Positions 31,901 to 37,562 of a stretch of DNA of 37,562 nucleotides are shown one piece after another. The first letter of the stretch is position 1. Every line of letters starts with the position of its first letter. A program made the position numbers and the translations under genes. The notes below the pieces were generated by a model. It did no database searches, was not told where the DNA came from, and saw only the letters and a program-made list of their open reading frames with translations. The DNA is from GCA-016700035 sp964646575 (GTDB lineage: Bacteria; Patescibacteriota; Saccharimonadia; CAILAD01; GCA-016700035): assembly GCA_964646575.1 (NCBI GenBank), contig CAZYFT010000005.1, positions 1 to 37,562 on the forward strand, in the 5' to 3' direction.

Positions 31901-32881
31901 CAGTTTTTGTATGCGGGCGTGGGAGTCATTGCTTGTATTATTGTGGCGCGCATCGATTATCGTCTATTTAAGAGCTATGCGGTCGTTGTCTATATTCTTA
32001 TGGTGCTCAGCTTGGCGGCCGTGGACTTTATTGGATTTTCTGCTTTGGGGGCTCAACGGTGGATTAGTATTGGCTTCTTCCAATTCCAGCCTTCGGAGTT
32101 TGCAAAATTAGCCTTGATCCTCGTGTTGGCAGCGTTTTATTCAAGGGTTTATACCCGCAGTCATCAACTGCGCTACTTGTTTTATTCGTTAGCTATCATG
32201 ATTGTACCGATGATGTTGGTGGTGATCCAACCAGATCTCGGAACAGGATTAGTATTGTTTGTGATTTGGCTCAGTATGACACTGGCTTCTCGGGTGAAAA
32301 AGCGTTATTTGGTAGCTGGTGCGGCAGCTGGTGTAGTGATGTTGCCAATTTTTTATAGCGTCTTGGCGCCATACCAACAGAACCGTATTAATGTACTGCT
32401 TAACCCACAGGCTGATAGATTAGGTACGGGTTACAATGTAACTCAAGCTATAATTGCAGTCGGAAGTGGTGGCTGGACTGGCCGTGGATTGTCGTCCGGA
32501 AGTCAAAGTCAGTTAAACTTTTTACCCTCTCAACACACGGACTTTATCTTTGCGGTACTTGCCGAGAAGCTTGGCTTTTTAGGCGCTGCGTTGGCAATTG
32601 TGCTGTTCGTAATCCTTATTGTGCGTATTTACATATTAAGTACAGAGTCAATCGATCGGTTTGGTAGTTTCATCTGCATTGGCACCGCCAGCATGTTGCT
32701 GTTCCATGTACTAATTAATGTCGGCATGAATATGGGTATTATGCCGGTTACTGGCATCCCATTGCCGCTCATTTCTGCTGGAGGCACGAGCATGCTGGCC
32801 AATTTCTTAATCCTAGGAATAATCCTCTCAGTTGCGCGTCACCGTGAGACTAAACGCCGCTTGAAAGACGAGTCGGTGTGA
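31901..32881 (+). CDS. rodA: RodA-type SEDS peptidoglycan polymerase (5' partial)
   Basis: 326 residues visible, starting inside the first helices. The SEDS family shows SALGAQRWISIGFFQFQPSEFAKLALI, the catalytic-Asp segment VVIQPDLGTGLVL, and the extracellular loop GYNVTQAIIAVGSGGWTGRGL...FLPSQHTDFIFAVLAEKLGFLG, followed by PVTGIPLPLISAGGTSML. The loop favours RodA (elongation) over FtsW. It polymerises glycan strands with a class B penicillin-binding protein, which is not in view. The stop overlaps the GTG of the nuclease gene. About 45-60 residues at the N-terminus are lost in the gap. Confidence 0.92.
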   Translation, partial: QFLYAGVGVIACIIVARIDYRLFKSYAVVVYILMVLSLAAVDFIGFSALGAQRWISIGFFQFQPSEFAKLALILVLAAFYSRVYTRSHQLRYLFYSLAIMIVPMMLVVIQPDLGTGLVLFVIWLSMTLASRVKKRYLVAGAAAGVVMLPIFYSVLAPYQQNRINVLLNPQADRLGTGYNVTQAIIAVGSGGWTGRGLSSGSQSQLNFLPSQHTDFIFAVLAEKLGFLGAALAIVLFVILIVRIYILSTESIDRFGSFICIGTASMLLFHVLINVGMNMGIMPVTGIPLPLISAGGTSMLANFLILGIILSVARHRETKRRLKDESV

Positions 32882-33432
32882 GAAAAATTTCGCGTCGTAA
32901 GCTGATAAAGCTTGGCTACGTCAGCATTACCCTGTTATTAGCCGCAGTGATTGTGCGAGCTTTCCCAGAAAAAGATCCGGGCTCAGCATTGTCTACGGGA
33001 GATAGTCTACGGGTTGTCGAGGTGTTTGATGGTGACACCATTAGCGTTGACCGGAATGGGGTTGTTGAAAAAGTGCGCTTTATTGGAATAGACACGCCAG
33101 AAACTAAAGATCCGCGCAAGCCGGTACAGTGTTTTGGGAAAGAGGCGAGTAACTACACGCATCAGCTGCTTGAAGGTAAACGCGTGCGCTTAGAAATCGA
33201 CACCACTCAAGGTGAGCGAGATCGATATGATCGAATTTTGGCCTATGTGCGTCGCGAAGATGGTTTGTTTGTAAATCAGCAACTGGTTGCCGAGGGGTAT
33301 GCCCACGAATATACCTATCAGGGGAACCCATATACCTATCAGGCAGATTTCCGCGCTGCCGAACAGGCGGCCAGGGAGCAGCAAAAGGGTTTGTGGTCGC
33401 CGAATAGCTGTAATGGCGACACTTCTTCTTAA
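32878..33432 (+). CDS. Membrane-anchored thermonuclease (SNase-like)
   Basis: 184 residues, GTG start overlapping the rodA stop (GTGA). A basic start and one hydrophobic segment (about 11-29) form a signal peptide or anchor. The SNase OB fold follows: RVVEVFDGDTISV (D51/D53), VRFIGIDTPETK (R68, D72, E75) and RDRYDRILAYV (R119) line up with the Ca-binding and catalytic residues of staphylococcal nuclease (D21, R35, D40, E43, R87). It should cut DNA and RNA outside the membrane. In an organism that lacks nucleotide synthesis this could supply nucleotides from environmental DNA, by inference. Confidence 0.9.
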   Translation: MRKISRRKLIKLGYVSITLLLAAVIVRAFPEKDPGSALSTGDSLRVVEVFDGDTISVDRNGVVEKVRFIGIDTPETKDPRKPVQCFGKEASNYTHQLLEGKRVRLEIDTTQGERDRYDRILAYVRREDGLFVNQQLVAEGYAHEYTYQGNPYTYQADFRAAEQAAREQQKGLWSPNSCNGDTSS

Positions 33433-33463
33433 TTGAAGCTAGCCGAGGGTGCCGCGTCTCACG

Positions 33464-33469
33464 TATAAT
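33464..33469 (+). promoter_or_regulatory. trxB -10 box, leaderless type
   Basis: Consensus TATAAT (33464-33469), then six bases to the ATG at 33476. The -35 is weak (TAGCCG at 33440-33445). No Shine-Dalgarno precedes the ATG. A longer frame starting upstream at 33449 would place the start before the -10 box, so 33476 is preferred. Confidence 0.6.
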
Positions 33470-33475
33470 GGGTAT

Positions 33476-34399
33476 ATGAGTAAAGTTTATGACGTTTTAA
33501 TTATTGGTAGTGGTCCAGCGGCGTACACGGCTGCAATTTATACTGCACGCGCATCGCTCTCAACGGCAATTTATGCGGGAGATGTTCCTGGCGGCCAGCT
33601 TCTACTTACCAGCGAAGTCGAAAATTTTCCTGGCTTTAGAGACGGTATTATGGGTCCGGAGCTGATGGAAGAGATGAAGGCTCAGGCTGAGCGTTTTGAT
33701 GTTGAAATGGTGAGTGAATTTATCGATAAGATTGACCCAGGTAAGCCGCATGTTGTTCATACCCGAGGTGGAGAAAAAGTACAGGCAAAGACAATCATTG
33801 TTGCTACGGGTGCCCAGGCGCGTTGGCTCGGGCTTAAGAACGAAACTCGGCTTATGGCCAAAGGTATATCAGCTTGCGCCACTTGTGATGGCTATTTCTT
33901 TCAGGGTAAGCACGTAGTGGTAGTTGGTGGAGGCGATACTGCTATGGAAGAGGCGCTGACACTAACAAAATTTGCGGATAAAGTTACTGTTGTTCATCGG
34001 CGAGATAGCCTCAGGGCAAGCAAGATTATGCAGGAACGCGCAAAGCAGCATCCTAAGATCGATTTTATTTGGAATAGTGCTGTAACCGATGTATTCGGTG
34101 AGCATATGGTTTCTGGCGTCGAGATCACAAACCTGCAGACAGACGAGAAGCAAAAGTTTGATTGTGAAGGGCTTTTTGTGGCGATAGGACATGTTCCAGC
34201 GACGGAATTCTTGAAGGGTGTAATTGATCTGGACGAAAAAGGCTATGTAGCTGCTAAAGATATTGTTTTTACGAATATTGAAGGTATTTTTGCGGCTGGC
34301 GATGTTGCCGATAAGCGGTATCGTCAGGCAATCACTGCTGCGGGCGATGGCTGTCGCGCTGCGCTAGAAGTTGAACATTATTTAGCAAACCAAGGATAA
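33476..34399 (+). CDS. trxB: Thioredoxin reductase
   Basis: 307 residues from the ATG at 33476. The FAD-binding GSGPAAYTAAIYTAR, the redox-active CATC (C134/C137 in SACATCDGYFF), the NADPH-binding GGGDTAMEEALTL and the closing FAD motif GIFAAGDVADKRYRQ are all present. It passes electrons from NADPH to thioredoxin; no thioredoxin is in the window. Its lack of a leader marks a new transcript, perhaps running through the GGDEF, GNAT and lipase genes, which are 0-8 bases apart. Confidence 0.95.
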   Translation: MSKVYDVLIIGSGPAAYTAAIYTARASLSTAIYAGDVPGGQLLLTSEVENFPGFRDGIMGPELMEEMKAQAERFDVEMVSEFIDKIDPGKPHVVHTRGGEKVQAKTIIVATGAQARWLGLKNETRLMAKGISACATCDGYFFQGKHVVVVGGGDTAMEEALTLTKFADKVTVVHRRDSLRASKIMQERAKQHPKIDFIWNSAVTDVFGEHMVSGVEITNLQTDEKQKFDCEGLFVAIGHVPATEFLKGVIDLDEKGYVAAKDIVFTNIEGIFAAGDVADKRYRQAITAAGDGCRAALEVEHYLANQG

Positions 34400-34406
34400 T
34401 TGAGCT

Positions 34407-35006
34407 ATGTCTCAAGCCGATGATATAAAAGTATATAAAGAGCGTATCGCGGCACTGCAAGCGCAAGTTCGCGAGTTGCATCAGCGCTTAGTGACCGATG
34501 AACTCACGCAGATATTTAATCGTCGTGGCCTCATGGAATACCTGGAGGCTATTGCTAGTGAAGTAATGTATCAGTATAAACACCCTGACAAACGGCGCTC
34601 CGTGATCATTAAGTCGCTCACCATAATATTTCTTGATATCGATCACTTTAAAAAGGTGAACGATACGTACGGACATGATGCGGGCGATGAGGTGCTGCGC
34701 CAAACGGCCGATTTAATTCGCGGCCGGGTGCGACAGCTGGATATTGTTGGTCGATATGGTGGCGAAGAGATTGTCGTTGGCTTGCCGGGAGCTACAGCCG
34801 AGCATGCTGAGCGTATCGCTGATGATTTGCGAGCGATTATTGAAGAGCATGATTTTATAGTCGGAGAACAATCTTTACAAGTCACTGCTAGCCTAGGGGT
34901 GGCTGAACTCACTCCAACTCGTAATATTCATCAAACTCTGAAGGCTGCGGATGATGCTCTGTATAAGGCGAAAGACTCAGGTAGAAATAAGGTTGTGGTA
35001 GGGTAG
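34407..35006 (+). CDS. GGDEF-domain diguanylate cyclase
   Basis: 199 residues. A short coiled coil (about 7-28, KVYKERIAALQAQVRELHQRL) leads into the DELTQIFNRRGL start of a GGDEF domain. The active-site loop reads GGEEI (118-122), an accepted active variant, with DIDHFKKVNDTYGHDAGDEVL before it. The inhibitory site RxxD is present as RQLD (109-112), five residues upstream, so product feedback is likely. There is no sensor, membrane segment or c-di-GMP receptor in view. Activity is likely but c-di-GMP use in such a reduced genome is surprising. Confidence 0.88.
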   Translation: MSQADDIKVYKERIAALQAQVRELHQRLVTDELTQIFNRRGLMEYLEAIASEVMYQYKHPDKRRSVIIKSLTIIFLDIDHFKKVNDTYGHDAGDEVLRQTADLIRGRVRQLDIVGRYGGEEIVVGLPGATAEHAERIADDLRAIIEEHDFIVGEQSLQVTASLGVAELTPTRNIHQTLKAADDALYKAKDSGRNKVVVG

Positions 35007-35007
35007 G

Positions 35008-35520
35008 GTGCCAAGGGTCGCTGAGTTAGCCTCCACGGGGACTGTTTTGGAGGAGTCGCTTACTGTGCGCAAAATGGGTTTGCGGGACATCGCTCCCATG
35101 CACCATTTGTTTGCTCAGTCGGTTGATGATTCATTTACGTATTTCCCAGACGAGTACCGGGCAAAACTACGTCGTCAGCACAACCTGCCGAGACTTTTTA
35201 AGGCACACATTTCCCCGAAGGCCCATTTTTTGCTTTTGGGGCACGGTATGCAGAACATCGGCTACTGCCTGCTGCGTTTTCAGCAAGACAGAGCGTATAT
35301 TTTCTGGATGTACGTAGATCCAGACTTTCGAGGTATTGGGGTGGGAGAGAGACTGTTGCGCGCAGCCGTAGAGCAGTCTCGCTTGCGTAATATGACGGCT
35401 TTGGAGCTGGTTACCTATGACAAAGAGGCGTTTTACGCAAAATATGGCTTTGTACCCTTGCGACATGTTGCCGGATTGGTAGGGGGAGTGGATATGGTGA
35501 TTATGGAGTATGGATTGTAG
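35008..35520 (+). CDS. GNAT-family N-acetyltransferase
   Basis: 170 residues, GTG start one base after the GGDEF stop. The acetyl-CoA-binding motif A is FRGIGVGERLLRAAVEQS, preceded by FWMYVDPD, followed by TALELVTYDKEAFYAKYGFVPL, a standard GNAT layout (about 90-160). The substrate is unknown. The early residues (1-17) are poorly conserved in type, so a later start is possible. Tight spacing on both sides suggests an operon from trxB to the lipase-like gene. Confidence 0.85.
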   Translation: MPRVAELASTGTVLEESLTVRKMGLRDIAPMHHLFAQSVDDSFTYFPDEYRAKLRRQHNLPRLFKAHISPKAHFLLLGHGMQNIGYCLLRFQQDRAYIFWMYVDPDFRGIGVGERLLRAAVEQSRLRNMTALELVTYDKEAFYAKYGFVPLRHVAGLVGGVDMVIMEYGL

Positions 35521-35522
35521 TT

Positions 35523-36905
35523 ATGAGTAAAATCTTACCTAAGCGTAATGTGTATTTACGGGGCTATGAGACGTCGAACAAGCCAGCTCCTAGACGTGAT
35601 AAGCCACGACCTCACAAAGCGCATCGCTGGTTGGTTTATGTGCTGATTATTCTGGCACTTGGTGTAGCTTGGTTGCTCTTGAGTGGCACGCAAGTAGTTC
35701 AGCGACAATCGACTGCAACGCAAAATAAGTCTCTCAATAAAAAGACCGAAGTCTCAACCGGTAAAGTGGTTGAACAAGGGGAGGTGGTGAGTTATACGTC
35801 GGAGCAGACGTTGCAGCTAATACGCCAAACAAATAAGGGCTACACAGGGCCGGCAACTGCTGTAAAAACACAGACTTTCCGATATACTATGACCGACACA
35901 AATGGTCAGACAGTGCAGGTATACGCACGAGTATTTGTACCTTCAACCGGTGTGACTGAAGGCTTACCGGTGTTTGCATTTGCGCCTGGGACTACTGGTA
36001 TAGATGATCAGTGTGCGGCGTCGGTTGAGCAATCTTCTAAGCGCGCTTGGGGCAACTACCCTAGTCACATGGCAGCCTATGCGGCTCAGGGTTACGCTAC
36101 GGTGATTACCGATTACGAGGGTATGCGCGACCAGACTCGCATGCATCATTACATGGTTGGTGCTCTAGAGGGCAGGGCGGTGCTTGACTCAGTTCGAGCG
36201 CTCGGTAATTTGCCGCTCACGAAGGATCGCATAACCACCGAACAGGTAATTGTCGGTGGCTATTCTCAAGGTGGTCATGCTGCATATTGGGCTGATGAGA
36301 TTGCTGCTACCTACGCACCAGAAATTAACATTCAGGGTGTTATTGGCTTTGGTCCAGTAACAGATGTGCGTCGTACGCTTACCGACACGACACAGGGGGC
36401 TAATATTCTTTGGTTTGGGCCGTATGTACTCTATAGCTACGCCGATTGGTATAAAGAGAGTTATCCGATCGATAATATTCTCATGCCTCCATTTTCCAGT
36501 AATTTAGCGACAGATATTTCTAAGAACTGCATTGACACTAATATTGCCTATTGGGGTAACAAGGATATTAATCGGGTGTATACACCGCAGTTTATTGCCG
36601 CAATGAAATCTGGTTCAGTTGCATCCGTTTCCAAGGCGTTTGATCAGCGCATGCAAGAAAACCTCACCGCTGATACAAAGACGCCCAGCAAGAAGGCAAT
36701 TTTCCATGGCGATCTAGACAATGTAGTGTTGCCTGCGCAATCTCAGGATGCTGTTACACGTCTCTGTCAGCTAGGCAATACGGTAGCGTATAAGCGCTAT
36801 CCCGATGCCACTCATTACACCACTATGACTCGTAGTTATAATGACACGATAAATTGGATGAAGGCAGTCTTTACTGGTACTCAGCTACCAAGCGATTGTA
36901 AGTAA
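35523..36905 (+). CDS. Membrane-anchored lipase-like alpha/beta hydrolase
   Basis: 460 residues. A basic N-terminus (1-34) and one membrane helix (35-54) act as a signal anchor, so the enzyme part faces outside. The hydrolase has the nucleophile elbow GGYSQGGHAA (S248), an acid D397 or D399 in FHGDLDNVV and H431 in DATHY. The layout (FAPGTTGIDDQCA, then YATVITDYEGM) is that of secretory lipases (LIP family, PF03583). Such enzymes cut acylglycerols; in a parasite or scavenger it may release fatty acids from host lipids, by inference. A strong terminator follows directly. Confidence 0.85.
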   Translation: MSKILPKRNVYLRGYETSNKPAPRRDKPRPHKAHRWLVYVLIILALGVAWLLLSGTQVVQRQSTATQNKSLNKKTEVSTGKVVEQGEVVSYTSEQTLQLIRQTNKGYTGPATAVKTQTFRYTMTDTNGQTVQVYARVFVPSTGVTEGLPVFAFAPGTTGIDDQCAASVEQSSKRAWGNYPSHMAAYAAQGYATVITDYEGMRDQTRMHHYMVGALEGRAVLDSVRALGNLPLTKDRITTEQVIVGGYSQGGHAAYWADEIAATYAPEINIQGVIGFGPVTDVRRTLTDTTQGANILWFGPYVLYSYADWYKESYPIDNILMPPFSSNLATDISKNCIDTNIAYWGNKDINRVYTPQFIAAMKSGSVASVSKAFDQRMQENLTADTKTPSKKAIFHGDLDNVVLPAQSQDAVTRLCQLGNTVAYKRYPDATHYTTMTRSYNDTINWMKAVFTGTQLPSDCK

Positions 36906-36907
36906 AC

Positions 36908-36933
36908 AAAAACACCCCAGGTGGGGTGTTTTT
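36908..36933. terminator. Bidirectional terminator
   Basis: AAAAACACCCC (36908-36918) pairs with GGGGTGTTTTT (36923-36933) around an AGGT loop. It lies between the convergent lipase-like gene and rplU and can end both transcripts. Its ACACCCC/GGGGTGT stem resembles that of the terminator at 4834-4862. Confidence 0.9.
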
Positions 36934-36952
36934 ACCAGCACATGCCAGATTG

Positions 36953-37258
36953 TTAGGCTGTAATTGAGTCAATTACCAGCACGGTTTTATGCTGACGGTG
37001 GCCATGCATAGTTTTTTGGCGCTTCTTAGCCTTATACTTCAGTACGAGAACTTTATCAGACTGTTTGTCTGCAGCACGCACAGAGGCAACTACTTTTGCA
37101 CCGGCAACATGAGGTGTGCCAACCTTTACATTGTCGCCATCAACTACCAAAAGCGGCTCAAAAGTGACGCTTTTTTCTTCGCCCAAAAGTTCAGTCTCGA
37201 TGGTCTGACCTTTTTCGACGAGGTATTGGTGATTTCCGGCTTGAATTACTGCTAACAT
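36953..37258 (-). CDS. rplU: Ribosomal protein bL21
   Basis: 101 residues, the normal length. MLAVIQAGNHQYLVEKGQTIETE and the basic end KYKAKKRQKTMHGHRQHKTVLVIDSI are typical of bL21, which binds 23S rRNA. In most bacteria rpmA (bL27) follows at once; here a terminator and a convergent gene follow instead, so rplU stands alone. A GAGAAAG before the ATG is the likely ribosome site. Confidence 0.96.
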   Translation of the reverse strand: MLAVIQAGNHQYLVEKGQTIETELLGEEKSVTFEPLLVVDGDNVKVGTPHVAGAKVVASVRAADKQSDKVLVLKYKAKKRQKTMHGHRQHKTVLVIDSITA

Positions 37259-37288
37259 ATTCTTTCTCGTTTAGGACAACAATGTAGT

Positions 37289-37317
37289 ATTCTATCAGGT
37301 TTGCAGCTAAATGTAAA
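37289..37317 (-). promoter_or_regulatory. Promoter of rplU
   Basis: On the minus strand TTTACA (37312-37317), 17 bases, TAGAAT (37289-37294). The leader is about 24 bases and contains the ribosome site, unlike the leaderless genes elsewhere in the window. Confidence 0.65.
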
Positions 37318-37356
37318 TAGTTGTCCGAGAAATGCTTAAGATGGCTGGTTTCTTGC

Positions 37357-37362
37357 TATAAT
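37357..37362 (+). promoter_or_regulatory. -10 box of parA
   Basis: Consensus TATAAT (37357-37362) 39 bases before the GTG at 37402; the -35 is weak. A GGAG at 37387-37390 lies about 11 bases before the GTG. Confidence 0.5.
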
Positions 37363-37401
37363 AAGGAGTAATGAATTTAGTGAGGGTGGAGACAAATTAG
37401 C

Positions 37402-37562
37402 GTGGTGATTATTGCGGTTGCAAATCAAAAAGGTGGTGTTGGCAAAACAACTACTACAGTTAATCTTGGTGCGTACATTGCCAAGGCCGGCAAACGGGTG
37501 TTGATTGTAGATCTAGATCCACAAGGAAATGCTAGCTCGGGCTTGGGTATTGATAAGCAGCG
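37402..37562 (+). CDS. parA: ParA/Soj-type chromosome partitioning ATPase (3' partial)
   Basis: 53 complete codons are visible before the window ends. The start is one of two GTGs in a row (37402 or 37405). The deviant Walker A KGGVGKTTTTVNLGAYIA and the following LIVDLDPQGNASSGLG are diagnostic of ParA/Soj. With ParB it segregates the origin region. A parB gene would be expected just past the window. Confidence 0.93.
   Translation, partial: MVIIAVANQKGGVGKTTTTVNLGAYIAKAGKRVLIVDLDPQGNASSGLGIDKQ

Noticed and set aside
29129..32881. A single IleS-RodA fusion protein
   Set aside because: The frame only joins through 100 unknown bases; each side is a normal separate family cut short.
14308..33432. 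Recoding of TGA as an amino acid, as in some CPR phyla
   Set aside because: TGA ends secD, yqeY, dgkA, adk and rodA at the expected lengths and does not occur inside any recognised gene.
37371..37400. A nine-codon leader peptide (MNLVRVETN) just before parA
   Set aside because: Its AAGGAG lies only two bases from the ATG, and there is no run of regulatory codons or attenuator hairpin, so it is probably chance.

Overview
This window reads as a chromosomal piece of a small-genome bacterium of the Candidate Phyla Radiation (Patescibacteria), most likely Saccharibacteria or a close relative. That placement is an inference. It rests on compact gene packing, many ATGA/GTGA stop-start overlaps, a four-domain S1 protein sitting in the usual nusA slot before ylxR-infB-rbfA, a eukaryote-like IleS with a KLSKR signature, large anchored proteins of GH114/beta-helix/FN3 type, a zinc-ribbon/pseudopilin hybrid, and many almost leaderless promoters. 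TGA is used as a stop (secD, ylxR, priA, yqeY, dgkA, adk, rodA) and is never read through, so the genetic code looks standard. There are no tRNA or rRNA genes, insertion sequences, prophage genes or CRISPR arrays. No gene-free stretch exceeds 300 bases. A run of 100 N at 31801-31900 is an assembly gap.

Layout. 1-4.8 kb: two large extracellular proteins (a beta-helix protein cut by the window start, then a GH114-like glycosidase) share two FN3 modules and an almost identical Cys/Trp-rich C-terminal tail; a KGG-motif stress-type small protein with a strongly structured leader follows. 4.8-6.8 kb: an IrrE-like zinc protease and a ROK sugar kinase (minus), then a small Ser/Thr-rich surface protein with an LPxTG-like end. 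6.9-10.4 kb: translation operon rpsA-like, ylxR, infB, rbfA. 10.4-14.2 kb: an orphan response regulator converges on priA-def-fmt (minus). 14.3-17.8 kb: secD-secF, then a convergent zinc-ribbon/pseudopilin protein. 18.0-18.5 kb: a winged-helix regulator with a 57-residue partner ORF. 18.5-25.1 kb: recJ-rel, then rpsU-yqeY-ybeY-dgkA-adk-map, with almost every junction overlapping. 25.2-28.8 kb: ftsA, ftsZ, nrdR. 28.8-33.4 kb: a small thioredoxin-like protein, ileS (3' end lost in the gap), rodA (5' end lost), an anchored nuclease. 33.5-36.9 kb: trxB, a GGDEF protein, a GNAT acetyltransferase, an anchored lipase-like hydrolase. 36.9-37.6 kb: rplU (minus) and the start of parA.

How the genes work together. 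Most are housekeeping: initiation and nascent-chain processing (infB, rbfA, fmt, def, map, rpsU, ybeY), replication restart and repair (priA, recJ), export (secDF), division and shape (ftsA, ftsZ, rodA), nucleotide and alarmone metabolism (adk, rel, nrdR). The less ordinary material is the extracellular set (beta-helix protein, GH114, LPxTG-like protein, pseudopilin hybrid, anchored nuclease and lipase), which fits an episymbiont or scavenger acting on polymers or host surfaces, and the regulation: at least seven genes have a -10 box only 6-10 bases before the start codon, and ftsA, ftsZ, the winged-helix gene and the KGG gene have inverted repeats at their promoters or leaders.
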